DNA of 64,000 nt from Gottfriedia sp049568075 (GTDB taxonomy: Bacteria; Bacillota; Bacilli; Bacillales; Bacillaceae_G). Positions 34,213 to 42,949 of this stretch are shown here, one piece after another (position 1 is the first letter of the stretch; the number at the start of each line of letters is the position of its first letter). The DNA lies in the NCBI GenBank assembly GCA_049568075.1, contig CP144911.1; one strand, 5' to 3'. The notes under the pieces were generated by a model. It saw only the letters and a list, made by a program, of their open reading frames with translations. It was not told the origin of the DNA and searched no databases. The translations under genes and the position numbers were made by a program.

Positions 34213-35712
34213 ATGTCTGAAAATTTGGGGAATCAAACAAATCAATTTCATAATGTCGTTTCGTTCTCGTTACCGAAAGATTATTTCTATGAAAAAGGGA
34301 TGAAAGCTTATAATAGTAACGATTCTGAACAAGCGATTTATTATTTAAAAAAAGCTGCTGAAAATGAAGAAAATCAAACAGTTCTTATAGATATTTCTAG
34401 AAAGCTTTTATCATTACATCAATATCAAACTACAATAACCATTTTAGAATATATTTTAGATAAATTTCCAACAAATGAGGATGTATATTATTTATTAGCA
34501 TTTGCATTTTTTGAATTAGGATTATTCCAAAAAGCTAATTTGTATGCTCAAAAGTATTTAGAAATTGGCACAGATGAAGAGCAATTAGAAGAACTAGAAG
34601 ACTATTTAGATATTATTCATAGTGAAGAAGATGATGATTTAAGTATTAATGATGATTTATTAGTGCTTCAAGAGCGAGTTACAAGCTATTTGGCAAATCA
34701 TGATTGGAAATCTGCTAAAACAACTTTACTTACTATTGTTGATAAGTATCAAGAATTTTGGCCAGCTTATAATAACTTAGCTTTAGTAGAGCTTCATTTA
34801 GGTAATCCTGAGGAAGCTGAAAGAGTATTACAATATGTTTTAGAACAAAATCCAGGTAATTTATCAGCCTTAATTCATTTAACAATGCTAAAAAGAATAT
34901 TAAATGAACAGGAAATTGCTCTGCAATATCTTGAAGGCTTATCAAATATTGTTCCAATCTCTGAAGAGCACCGTCACAAGCTTGGCGTACTTTTCTATCA
35001 GTTCAAGAAGTATGAAGAAGCTTATAAGTTATTTAATTTACTTTACATGGAAAGACCAGATCGAGAAATACAGTTTTATTATATGTTCTGTGATGCAGCT
35101 TATCAATCTGGAAGAATTGAAACGGCGGAGCGTATTTGGAATTTTGAAATGACAAGTGAATTTGATGATCATGAGGAATTGGCTCCATGGGCTGAAAAAA
35201 AACATTCATCAAATGAAATCGAACAATTAATGGCTGAAACAGAGTACCAAGCAAAATACTCCAATTCGAATAGTGAGAGATGGGGATTAATCTATTTTAT
35301 GAAGGAATATTATTATGAACAAAAATTCAGTTCAATCCTTCAAGATTTAAATCCATTAGAAAATATTGGTCTTGATGAACAATTAGAACAAGTACTTCTA
35401 AATAATATGTGTTATCTAGAGCCGCATCCATCACTGAATATTGCGATTAACGGAGCAAAGAAAGTACAAACGACTTGGGAAGAAGATTATATAATACTAC
35501 GTAATCATCTTCAATTATGGTTTTTCGCTATATGTGAACTTACATTAAAATATAAAGAATTACCTGTAAATGAAGATGTTTTATTAGCTGCTACACATTA
35601 TCTTGTTGAAAATGAAGTAAAACGTGTATCACAAAAGAAAATTGCAGCAAACTATAATATCTCTACCTATTTATTAAATAAAGGCATTAACGCCATTCGA
35701 AGCTTGTTTTAA
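34213..35712 (+). CDS. yvcD: TPR-repeat protein YvcD
   Basis: 499 aa, cytosolic, built from tetratricopeptide-like helices (EKGMKAYNSNDSEQAIYYLKKAA; WPAYNNLALVELHLGNPEEAERVL), with a C-terminal segment ending KKIAANYNISTYLLNKGINAI that looks like a helix-turn-helix. The frame extends to 34090, but ATG 34213 has GGAGG six bases upstream, and an extended -10 (TG-N-TATACT, 34175-34183) lies inside the extension. Function unknown; located next to trxB as in B. subtilis. Confidence 0.85.
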   Translation: MSENLGNQTNQFHNVVSFSLPKDYFYEKGMKAYNSNDSEQAIYYLKKAAENEENQTVLIDISRKLLSLHQYQTTITILEYILDKFPTNEDVYYLLAFAFFELGLFQKANLYAQKYLEIGTDEEQLEELEDYLDIIHSEEDDDLSINDDLLVLQERVTSYLANHDWKSAKTTLLTIVDKYQEFWPAYNNLALVELHLGNPEEAERVLQYVLEQNPGNLSALIHLTMLKRILNEQEIALQYLEGLSNIVPISEEHRHKLGVLFYQFKKYEEAYKLFNLLYMERPDREIQFYYMFCDAAYQSGRIETAERIWNFEMTSEFDDHEELAPWAEKKHSSNEIEQLMAETEYQAKYSNSNSERWGLIYFMKEYYYEQKFSSILQDLNPLENIGLDEQLEQVLLNNMCYLEPHPSLNIAINGAKKVQTTWEEDYIILRNHLQLWFFAICELTLKYKELPVNEDVLLAATHYLVENEVKRVSQKKIAANYNISTYLLNKGINAIRSLF

Positions 35713-35742
35713 TACCAGATGGTGTTAATGCAAGCTTTCTTT
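35684..35742 (+). terminator. Interleaved-stem structure at the yvcD 3' end
   Basis: Stem 1 pairs 35684-35696 with 35719-35731; stem 2 pairs 35699-35706 with 35731-35738. The arms interleave, so the RNA can form a pseudoknot or two alternative hairpins; a T-rich tail follows stem 2. Confidence 0.6.
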
Positions 35743-35757
35743 ATTTCTCATTAAGGT

Positions 35758-35878
35758 AAGTATAAATTGGCAGCAAGGATTTGTACTCGATGTGGTAGCC
35801 GATTCTAGAATTAAGTATAAGTGCAACTACGCCTCTGACTTCGCCTTAATGGCTCGTCAGTCGAAGAGTTTTCTTTAT
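35758..35878. repeat. Dispersed repeat, copy A
   Basis: 121 bp. Shares AAGTATAAATT-GCAGC at the left, ATAAGTG/T-AACTACGCCT in the middle and GAGTTTTCTTTAT at the right with copy B at 37131. The interior forms a hairpin (CTGAC-GCC / GGC-GTCAG). Lies between yvcD and trxB. Confidence 0.8.
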
Positions 35879-35979
35879 CATGAGCATATGATTTGTTGTT
35901 TTATGTCATCGCGTATTAGGATAGTGATAGTTAATGAAGTAGGGCAATTAGCCATTTAAGTACAAGGAGTGATTAAGAA

Positions 35980-36927
35980 ATGGAAGAAAAAATTTATGAT
36001 GTTATTATCATTGGAGCTGGTCCTGCAGGGATGACTGCAGCTGTATATACATCTCGTGCAAATCTTTCTACATTAATGATGGAACGTGGTATTCCAGGTG
36101 GACAAATGGCAAATACTGAAGAAATTGAAAACTACCCAGGTTTTGATAGTATTTTAGGTCCAGATTTATCAAATAAAATGTTTGATCATGCGAAAAAATT
36201 TGGTGCTGAATACGCTTATGGTGACATTAAAGAAATTATCGACGGTAAAGAATATAAAACAATCATTGCTGGTAAAAAAGAATACAAAGCACGCGCAATT
36301 ATTATTTCAACTGGTGCAGAATACAAAAAAATTGGTGTTCCAGGTGAGCAAGAGCTTGGCGGACGTGGTGTATCTTACTGTGCAGTTTGTGATGGAGCAT
36401 TCTTTAAGGATAAAGAATTAGTTGTTATAGGTGGCGGAGATTCAGCAGTAGAAGAAGGCGTATATTTAACTCGATATGCTTCTAAAGTTACAATCGTTCA
36501 CCGTAGAGATCAATTACGAGCTCAAAAAATTCTTCAAGACCGTGCATTTGCAAATGAAAAAATTTCATTTATTTGGAATTCAACAATTAAAGAAGTTAAC
36601 GGAACTGATGGTAAAGTAAGTAGCGTAACGCTTGTAGATACTCAAAATGGTGAAGAATCTGAATTTAAAACAGATGGCGTATTTATCTATATTGGAATGC
36701 TTCCATTAACAAAACCATTCTTAAGTTTAGGTATTACAAATGAAAATGGATATATCGAAACAAATGATGTGATGGAAACAAGAGTACCAGGTATTTTTGC
36801 AGCTGGTGATGTTCGTGAAAAAACTTTACGTCAAGTTGTAACAGCTACTGGAGACGGAAGTATTGCTGCTCAAGCAGTACAACATTATATTGAAGAATTA
36901 AAAGAAGAATTATCTAAAACTAACTAA
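35980..36927 (+). CDS. trxB: Thioredoxin reductase
   Basis: 315-aa FAD/NADPH flavoenzyme that keeps thioredoxin reduced. FAD motif GAGPAGMTA (residues 12-20), redox centre CAVC at 134-137, NADPH loop GGGDSAVEEG, and C-terminal GIFAAGDVRE are present. Monocistronic and flanked by two copies of a dispersed repeat. AAGGAGTG precedes the ATG. Confidence 0.98.
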   Translation: MEEKIYDVIIIGAGPAGMTAAVYTSRANLSTLMMERGIPGGQMANTEEIENYPGFDSILGPDLSNKMFDHAKKFGAEYAYGDIKEIIDGKEYKTIIAGKKEYKARAIIISTGAEYKKIGVPGEQELGGRGVSYCAVCDGAFFKDKELVVIGGGDSAVEEGVYLTRYASKVTIVHRRDQLRAQKILQDRAFANEKISFIWNSTIKEVNGTDGKVSSVTLVDTQNGEESEFKTDGVFIYIGMLPLTKPFLSLGITNENGYIETNDVMETRVPGIFAAGDVREKTLRQVVTATGDGSIAAQAVQHYIEELKEELSKTN

Positions 36928-37084
36928 TCTTGATTAGAAACAATAAATTGAAATATAAAATTAAGTTTTAGAATTGTGAACGAAATTGTAATATTCTGAA
37001 ACTTATATGTAATTAGGGTGTAACTCTCTTGAAATATAGTTACTGTAATATAGACAATAACCAGAGAGCCCCCTAATATATATA

Positions 37085-37122
37085 GGAACATGGATATGCG
37101 CTTGTCCATGTTCCCTTTTTTT
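37085..37122 (+). terminator. Terminator downstream of trxB
   Basis: GGAACATGGA / TCCATGTTCC perfect 10-bp stem, ten-base loop, CTTTTTTTG tail; about 160 bp after the trxB stop. Confidence 0.9.
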
Positions 37123-37130
37123 GTGCACTA

Positions 37131-37243
37131 AAGTATAAATTTGCAGCGACAAAGAAGGACCGGACGCAGTAAGATTTATTATAAGTTTAACTACGCCTTT
37201 AGTCTTCGCGAAAAAGCGCGTAAATCAGGTGAGTTTTCTTTAT
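37131..37243. repeat. Dispersed repeat, copy B
   Basis: 113 bp; same ends and middle block as copy A at 35758, but a different interior hairpin (CGCG-AAAAAG-CGCG). Sits directly after the trxB terminator. Confidence 0.8.
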
Positions 37244-37348
37244 TTGTCTCCGAAAGTGATCGATTTTGTTCCCTCAACCGTAGTTCGAACCCACAAGATT
37301 TTTTCCTTTAGCCAGGATCTTTCAGCCCTAATTCCCACTCTTAACAAG

Positions 37349-37377
37349 TTGTTGTCTGACTAGTTTAACGGTATAAT
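37349..37377 (+). promoter_or_regulatory. Promoter of the yvcI-rapZ-yvcK-whiA-crh operon
   Basis: TTGTTG (37349-37354), 17-bp spacer, TATAAT (37372-37377). A GCAGTT-N6-AACTGC hairpin lies in the leader. The 37244-37348 stretch before it shows nothing recognisable. Confidence 0.65.
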
Positions 37378-37433
37378 ATAGATTGGGCAGTTTCAACCAA
37401 CTGCAAGTCCAAATTGTAAGTGAGGTATAAGAA

Positions 37434-37892
37434 ATGCAAAGAGTTACACATTGTGTTTTGGTAAATGAAAATAATATCCTCTTGCTACAAAAACCTAGAA
37501 GAAACTGGTGGGTTGCACCCGGCGGTAAGATGGAGCCAGGTGAAAACATTAGAGAAGCAGTTGTTCGTGAATATCGTGAAGAAACAGGTGTTTACTTAAA
37601 AAACCCTAAATTAAAAGGTGTTTTTACAATTATTATAGAAGAAGATGCTAAGGTAGTGAATGAATGGATGATGTTTTCATTTTTGGCTACCGAGTTTGAC
37701 GGCGAAAATCAAGATGAGTGTGAAGAAGGAATTCTTCGCTGGCATGCAATAGATGAAGTGAAAAATCTTCCTATGGCAGCAGGTGACTATCATATTATTG
37801 ATTATTTACTAAAGGGTAAAGAAATTTTACATGGTACCTTTGTCTATACACCGGATTTTGAACTATTAAGATATCGTTTAAATCCTAGTTAA
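37434..37892 (+). CDS. yvcI: Nudix hydrolase YvcI
   Basis: 152 aa. A perfect Nudix box (GGKMEPGENIREAVVREYRE, then ETG) binds Mg2+ and cleaves a nucleoside-diphosphate-linked bond. First gene of the rapZ operon, 27 bp before rapZ, as in B. subtilis. Substrate unknown. Confidence 0.92.
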   Translation: MQRVTHCVLVNENNILLLQKPRRNWWVAPGGKMEPGENIREAVVREYREETGVYLKNPKLKGVFTIIIEEDAKVVNEWMMFSFLATEFDGENQDECEEGILRWHAIDEVKNLPMAAGDYHIIDYLLKGKEILHGTFVYTPDFELLRYRLNPS

Positions 37893-37919
37893 CCTAAATT
37901 ATAGAAAGGGTTGAGTTAA

Positions 37920-38804
37920 ATGCCTACAAGATCACATGTAAAAATGGTTATTATAACTGGAATGTCAGGTGCTGGAAAGACTGTCGTTGTTCAAGCGTTA
38001 GAAGATATCGGTTATTTCTGTGTCGATAATCTTCCTCCTGCTCTACTTCCAAAATTTGTAGAGCTATTAAAGGACCCGGATCACAATACAACAGATAAAG
38101 TTGCTCTTGTTATGGATTTACGAGGAAGAGAATTTTTTGATCAGTTAGGAAATTCACTAGATCAATTAATGTCTACTCCTTCAATCATCCCTCAAATTTT
38201 ATTTTTAGATGCAACGAATGCTGCACTCGTTACTCGATACAAAGAAACTCGTCGCTCACATCCACTTTCTCCAACGAGTTCTCCATTAAAAGGAATTGAG
38301 TTGGAACGTACTCTTTTAGCCGAGGTAAAAGGGCGTGCACAATTAATTTATGATACTTCAGATTTAAAGCCTAAAATATTACGAGAAAAAATAATTGAAC
38401 AATTTAGAGAAAATGAACAAGAAGGTTTTTCAGTAAATATTCAGTCATTCGGTTTTAAGTACGGAATACCGATTGATGCGGATTTAGTATTTGACGTACG
38501 ATTTTTACCAAACCCATTTTATATTGAATCAATGCGTCCTTTAACTGGCTTAGATGAAGAAGTTTCGTCTTATGTTCTTAAATTTAATGAGACAACCGAA
38601 TTTATGCTGAAATTAATTGATTTAATTAGTTTCATGTTACCTCAATATAAAAGAGAAGGTAAACGACAACTTATCATTGCGATCGGATGTACGGGTGGAC
38701 AGCATCGCTCTGTTACTTTAGCGGAGTATTTAGCTAACTACTATAAGGATCAATACGATACGAATGTTAGTCATCGGGACGTTGAAAAAAGGAGTCATAA
38801 GTAA
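37920..38804 (+). CDS. rapZ: RNase adapter / nucleotide-binding protein RapZ
   Basis: 294 aa (YvcJ family). P-loop GMSGAGKT at residues 14-21; the C-terminal domain has DVRFLPNPFY and the GCTGGQHRSV motif. E. coli RapZ guides RNase E to the GlmZ sRNA; in Bacillus the ATPase/GTPase role in competence and amino-sugar metabolism is less defined. Its stop overlaps the yvcK start by one base. Confidence 0.96.
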   Translation: MPTRSHVKMVIITGMSGAGKTVVVQALEDIGYFCVDNLPPALLPKFVELLKDPDHNTTDKVALVMDLRGREFFDQLGNSLDQLMSTPSIIPQILFLDATNAALVTRYKETRRSHPLSPTSSPLKGIELERTLLAEVKGRAQLIYDTSDLKPKILREKIIEQFRENEQEGFSVNIQSFGFKYGIPIDADLVFDVRFLPNPFYIESMRPLTGLDEEVSSYVLKFNETTEFMLKLIDLISFMLPQYKREGKRQLIIAIGCTGGQHRSVTLAEYLANYYKDQYDTNVSHRDVEKRSHK

Positions 38805-39772
38805 TGGTTAGTCAACGTTCGAAAATAGTAATAATTGGAGGCGGAACAGGACTATCAGTTTTAGTTCGTGGGTTGAAAAAACATCCCGTTGATATTACCG
38901 CTATCGTTACAGTCGCAGATGATGGTGGTAGCTCTGGACGATTACGTGACGAGTTAAAAATTCCACCGCCTGGTGATGTACGAAATGTACTTGCCGCATT
39001 ATCAGATGTGGAACCGATGTTGGAAGAATTATTCCAGCATCGATTTGCAACATCTGGAGACCTTTCTGGACATTCTCTAGGTAATTTAATGCTAAGTGCA
39101 ATGACTGCGATTACAGGTGATTTTTACCGTGCAATCATTGAAATGAGAAGGGTATTAAATGTTAGAGGGAAAGTTATACCAGCAGCTAATCAAAGTGTCG
39201 TATTAAAAGCTGAATTAGAAGATGGCACAATTGTTTCAGGTGAATCAAAAATTCCTTATTCGGGTAAGAAGATTAAAAGAGTATTTTTAGCACCAGCAAA
39301 TGTTGAACCTTTAAAAGAGGCTCTTGATGAAATTAATCGTGCTGACTTAATTGTAATTGGACCTGGTAGTTTATATACGAGTATTCTTCCTAATCTATTA
39401 GTTACTAAAATTGGGAAGGCTGTTGTAAATTCAAAAGCTAAAAAAGTATATGTATGTAATGTGATGACTCAAGCGGGTGAAACTTTGTATTATACAGCTA
39501 GTGATCATGTAAGGGCTCTATACCAGCATTTAGACTCAAGTTTTATCGATACAATTATTGTAAATGAAGGCAAAATGCCTAAAAATATTTTAGAACTTTA
39601 TAAGGAAGAACATGCTCAACAAGTAGAATTAGATATAAATGAGCTTGAATCTTTAAATCTAGAAATTGTTCAAAAGTCGATCGTTAAATATGATGATAAT
39701 GTGATTAGGCATGATACAGTAAAGTTAGCTGAAATCTTATGTGATCTAATCCCAACAAAAATAAAAGAATAA
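38804..39772 (+). CDS. yvcK: Gluconeogenesis/cell-wall factor YvcK (GlmR)
   Basis: 322 aa, CofD-like fold. GGGTGLSVLVRGLK at the N-terminus and DDGGSSGRLRDEL and GHSLGNLMLSAM are family motifs. Binds UDP-GlcNAc and activates GlmS in B. subtilis, needed for growth on gluconeogenic carbon. ATG overlaps rapZ by 1 nt. Confidence 0.96.
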   Translation: MVSQRSKIVIIGGGTGLSVLVRGLKKHPVDITAIVTVADDGGSSGRLRDELKIPPPGDVRNVLAALSDVEPMLEELFQHRFATSGDLSGHSLGNLMLSAMTAITGDFYRAIIEMRRVLNVRGKVIPAANQSVVLKAELEDGTIVSGESKIPYSGKKIKRVFLAPANVEPLKEALDEINRADLIVIGPGSLYTSILPNLLVTKIGKAVVNSKAKKVYVCNVMTQAGETLYYTASDHVRALYQHLDSSFIDTIIVNEGKMPKNILELYKEEHAQQVELDINELESLNLEIVQKSIVKYDDNVIRHDTVKLAEILCDLIPTKIKE

Positions 39773-39811
39773 TGAAAAAATATATAGAGCTAGAAGGAGG
39801 GGGTGATTCAA

Positions 39812-40762
39812 ATGTCCTTTGCATCAGAAACGAAAAAAGAATTAACAACGATTGAGATCAAAGATTGTTGTTCAAAGTCGGAGCTATCCTCTTTAATTCG
39901 AATGAATGGTTCATTATCAATTGCGAATCGCCAATTTATTGTAGATGTAGTTACTGAAAATGCAGCAATTGCTAGAAGAATATATGTATTAATTAAACGT
40001 GTTTATGATGTGGACGTTGAATTGCTCGTTCGTAAAAAAATGCGTCTTAAAAAGAACAATGTATATATTGTTCGAATAAAAGAAGAAGCGAAACATATTT
40101 TAAATGATCTTTATATAACTGGTGAAGGATTTACATTTACGAATGAAATAGCGAAAGAGCTAATTGCGAAGAAATGTTGTAAACGCTCCTATTTAAGAGG
40201 TGCTTTTCTAGCTGGTGGTTCGGTAAATAATCCAGAGACATCTTCATATCATTTAGAAATTTTTTCACTATATAAAGAGCATACGGAAGAAATTTGTCGT
40301 CTAATGAATGAGTTCGGATTAAATGCTAAAACACTAGAAAGACGTAAAGGTTATATTACGTACTTAAAGGAAGCAGAAAAAATTACTGAGTTTTTAAATG
40401 TTGTTGGTGCACATTCAGCTTTATTAAGGTTTGAAGATATCCGCATCGTAAGAGATATGAGAAACAGTGTTAATCGTCTAGTAAATTGTGAAACTGCGAA
40501 CTTAAATAAAACGATTAGTGCAGCCTTTAGACAAATTGAAAATATACGTTATATCCAAAGCTCAGTTGGTTTAGATATATTACCGCCAAAGCTACGTGAA
40601 ATTGCAGAACTTCGAGTAGCGTATGAGGATGTAACATTAAAAGAGTTAGGTGAAATGGTATCTAGCGGTGCAATTAGTAAATCAGGAATCAATCATCGAC
40701 TACGTAAAATTGATGAAATAGCTGATAAACTAAGAGCGGGAGAACCAATTAAAATAAAATAA
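39812..40762 (+). CDS. whiA: Sporulation/division regulator WhiA
   Basis: 316 aa from ATG 39812, the B. subtilis length; GTG 39803 is too close to AAGGAGG. Degenerate LAGLIDADG homing-endonuclease-like N-domain (RGAFLAGGSVNNP) and a C-terminal HTH (TLKELGEMVSSGAISKSGINHRL). Affects cell division and chromosome segregation. Confidence 0.97.
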   Translation: MSFASETKKELTTIEIKDCCSKSELSSLIRMNGSLSIANRQFIVDVVTENAAIARRIYVLIKRVYDVDVELLVRKKMRLKKNNVYIVRIKEEAKHILNDLYITGEGFTFTNEIAKELIAKKCCKRSYLRGAFLAGGSVNNPETSSYHLEIFSLYKEHTEEICRLMNEFGLNAKTLERRKGYITYLKEAEKITEFLNVVGAHSALLRFEDIRIVRDMRNSVNRLVNCETANLNKTISAAFRQIENIRYIQSSVGLDILPPKLREIAELRVAYEDVTLKELGEMVSSGAISKSGINHRLRKIDEIADKLRAGEPIKIK

Positions 40763-40782
40763 AAGTTAAGAGGGAAGAAAAA

Positions 40783-41040
40783 ATGATTGAGAAAAAAGGG
40801 AGAGTACTATTAGAAACTGGAATACAGGCTCGTCCAGCTGCACAATTTGTTCAAGTTGCTACGAGATTTCGTTCAGAAGTATTATTAGCTTACAAAGGTA
40901 AACAAGTAAACGTTAAGAGTATTATGGGTGTTATGAGTCTTGCTGTACCTCATGGAGAAGAAATTGTAATTACTGTTACTGGTGACGATGAAGTTGAAGC
41001 GATGGAAGCTGTAATGGACTTTATCGGAGAAGAAATTTAA
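40783..41040 (+). CDS. crh: Catabolite-repression HPr-like protein Crh
   Basis: 85 aa. HPr fold with GIQARPAAQ: Gln15 replaces the phospho-acceptor His of HPr, which is the Crh hallmark, while Ser46 (VKSIMGVMSL) is kept for HprK phosphorylation. P-Ser-Crh is a CcpA co-repressor. End of the yvcI-crh operon, terminator follows. Confidence 0.97.
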   Translation: MIEKKGRVLLETGIQARPAAQFVQVATRFRSEVLLAYKGKQVNVKSIMGVMSLAVPHGEEIVITVTGDDEVEAMEAVMDFIGEEI

Positions 41041-41045
41041 TGTAA

Positions 41046-41079
41046 TTGGACATTCACAAGTTGGATGTCCAATTTTTTT
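41046..41079 (+). terminator. Terminator of the crh operon
   Basis: TTGGACAT / ATGTCCAA stem with T7. Confidence 0.92.
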
Positions 41080-41082
41080 CTA

Positions 41083-41114
41083 TAAAAAAACTAGCCGAAG
41101 AATTACGGCTAGTT
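41083..41114 (-). terminator. Terminator of clpP
   Basis: ACTAGCCG / CGGCTAGT stem; A7 before it reads as T7 on the minus strand. Confidence 0.92.
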
Positions 41115-41134
41115 TATTATTATTATTATTATTA
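41114..41134. repeat. (TTA)7 tract: seven tandem in-frame stop codons after clpP
   Basis: Read on the minus strand, the ClpP frame ends in seven consecutive TAA codons; the first is the functional stop (41132-41134). Confidence 0.9.
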
Positions 41135-41725
41135 TTTAATAGCTGCAGTATTAGAAATTACTTTATCAATTAATCCGTATTCTAATGCACGATCTGCAGT
41201 CATAAAGTTATCGCGCTCTGTATCACGCTCGATCGTATCTAATGGTTGACCAGTACGATCTGCAAGAATTTTGTTTAATTTATCACGTAAGAACAAGATT
41301 CGCTTAGCTGCAATTTCGATTTCAGTAGCTTGACCTTGAGCACCACCTAATGGTTGGTGAATCATAACTTCTGCATTTGGAAGAGCATATCTCTTTCCTT
41401 TTTCCCCAGCAGATAATAAGAACGCACCCATTGAAGCCGCCATACCAATACAAATTGTAGATACTTGTGGCTTAATAAAGTTCATCGTATCATAAATAGC
41501 CATACCAGCAGTAATACTTCCTCCTGGACTATTTATGTATAATGAAATATCCTTTTCTGGATCTTCTGCCGCTAAAAATAAAAGTTGTGAAACAATTGAG
41601 TTAGCTACGTTATCATCGATTGCGCTACCTAACATGATGATGCGGTCTTTTAATAGACGAGAGTATATATCATACGCACGCTCACCACGACTTGTTTGTT
41701 CAATAACTGTAGGAATTAAATTCAT
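41132..41725 (-). CDS. clpP: ATP-dependent Clp protease proteolytic subunit
   Basis: 197-aa serine peptidase forming a 14-mer with ClpC/ClpX. Catalytic Ser98 (GMAASMG), His123 (MIHQP) and Asp172 (TERDN) are all present and the length equals B. subtilis ClpP. AAGGAGG precedes the ATG. Monocistronic, with a CtsR operator over its promoter. Confidence 0.98.
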   Translation of the reverse strand: MNLIPTVIEQTSRGERAYDIYSRLLKDRIIMLGSAIDDNVANSIVSQLLFLAAEDPEKDISLYINSPGGSITAGMAIYDTMNFIKPQVSTICIGMAASMGAFLLSAGEKGKRYALPNAEVMIHQPLGGAQGQATEIEIAAKRILFLRDKLNKILADRTGQPLDTIERDTERDNFMTADRALEYGLIDKVISNTAAIK

Positions 41726-41766
41726 TTTTTCTCCTCCTTGTTTAAAACAAATGAATGATTAATACA

Positions 41767-41796
41767 ATAATACCTTTAAGGTCAGAAAAGGTCAAA
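41767..41796 (-). promoter_or_regulatory. clpP promoter with CtsR operator
   Basis: On the minus strand TTGACC (41790-41795), 17-bp spacer, TATTAT (41767-41772). On the plus strand AGGTCAGAAAAGGTCAAA (41779-41796) is the CtsR heptad repeat GGTCAAA-NAN-GGTCAAA with one mismatch and covers the -35. Confidence 0.85.
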
Positions 41797-42040
41797 TAAA
41801 AGAGATGCTATATTTAATGTATTATTTAAACTAAAAAATATTGACCTTTTATAACATATCTATTTATCTAATACTTCAACATCATTAACGACTTTTCCTA
41901 TTATTAAACGTAACTTTATGTAGTTTTTCTTTTGATTAGTTAAAAAACTAATAACTAAATGATTGGAGTATATTCTAGGCTTGTGGATAGTATGTAGAAC
42001 CTATCAAAATGAGAACGTGAGAAAGGAAGAAGCAAACAAT
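41797..42040. other. AT-rich intergenic stretch upstream of clpP
   Basis: No ORF with a ribosome binding site on either strand. A lone GGTCAAT heptad on the minus strand (around 41849-41857) might be a second CtsR half-site. Confidence 0.4.
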
Positions 42041-42067
42041 AAAAAAAGTCCCCTATATACAGAGGAC
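42041..42067 (-). terminator. Terminator of the 40-aa peptide operon
   Basis: GTCCCCT / AGAGGAC with A7 before it (T7 on the minus strand). Confidence 0.75.
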
Positions 42068-42076
42068 GTCATGAAT

Positions 42077-42199
42077 TTATATTTTTTTGTTTAAATTAAA
42101 TTTTTGCTTAATTTTCTTTATTAATTTCATACATAAATAAACTATACCACTTAAAATACCAAGTATAATCATTAAATTTAATAAATTTATAGACCCCAT
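42077..42199 (-). CDS. 40-aa single-helix membrane peptide, unknown
   Basis: Begins MGSINLLNLMIILGILSGIV, one membrane helix, then a strongly basic tail (KLIKKIKQK...LNKKI). AAAGGAGAT is ideally placed before the ATG. 18 bp downstream of the interrupted secreted-protein gene and before a terminator, so the two form a small unit. Size and charge fit small membrane proteins, immunity peptides or toxins; no function can be assigned. Confidence 0.65.
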   Translation of the reverse strand: MGSINLLNLMIILGILSGIVYLCMKLIKKIKQKFNLNKKI

Positions 42200-42217
42200 T
42201 TTTTATCTCCTTTAGTT

Positions 42218-42889
42218 TTAAAAAGCATACAAATTAAAACTACCAGATGTGGTATTAACTGTAACATACGCATTTGTATATGTATATACAACTAACTCAG
42301 CGCTATATTTTTTAGTCTTATCCATAGCTATACTTTTTCCAGTTAAACTAGTACTTAGACTAGAATCGTGTACTAATCCAACTTAAGTACCCCCACTACC
42401 TACTACTCTATAAGCAGAATGTGTTGTAACCAATTTCATACTTTTTACTTTAGAAGAACCTGATGCAATACTTGCCTTAATATTTCCTTTATACGAATTT
42501 GTTAACAAACCTGAAGTATAATATACCTTGCCTGAAAAATTAACATTTACTCCTTGTGATGTTTTAGTTTTATTAAAGGATTTATTTACTGTGCCTCCCA
42601 AAGGCACCCATTTTATAGAACGACCTTGTATAGTAGGTTCAACTGAAATTTGAGCATAATTTTTTATAAAATCTGTATCAGATTTATTAAATGGTTCCCC
42701 TATCTTATAAGTAGAATTAATTAAATTAAAAAGTTCTTCAATTTGTTCAGGAGTCAAATCAAGATTTTCAGAAAAAAGTGGCAAATCTGCTGAGCTATTA
42801 TTATTTTCTGCATGAGATGAGTTAGGAAACAAAAAGAAAAAACCACATAAAATCAAAATAGGAAATAAATATAATATTTTTTTATACAA
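42218..42889 (-). pseudogene. Secreted-protein gene interrupted by one in-frame TAA
   Basis: Probable TTG start at 42889 (MYKKILYLFPILILCGFFF signal peptide, cleavage near SHA). GGAG is close upstream; the frame is also open to 42949. The frame stops at TAA 42383-42385 after GSGGT, yet continues without another stop for 54 codons (VGLVHDSSLSTSLTGKS... ending FNLYAF) to TAA 42218. The tail has the same Ser/Thr/Lys-rich strand composition as the part before it, so a single nonsense change (or sequencing error) is likely. Family unrecognised. Confidence 0.7.
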
Positions 42890-42909
42890 AATCTCCAATT
42901 CAATTAATT

Positions 42910-42923
42910 TGGAAACGTTCCCT
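42910..42923. promoter_or_regulatory. Possible cre-like site
   Basis: TGGAAACGTTCCCT matches a cre consensus at 12 of 14 positions just upstream of the interrupted gene. Confidence 0.35.
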
Positions 42924-42949
42924 AAAATAATTTTAGCAAAATTTAACAA

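Noticed and set aside
41046..41249. Tyr-rich open frame on the plus strand after crh
   Set aside because: Translates two terminators, the (TTA)7 tract and the antisense of clpP.
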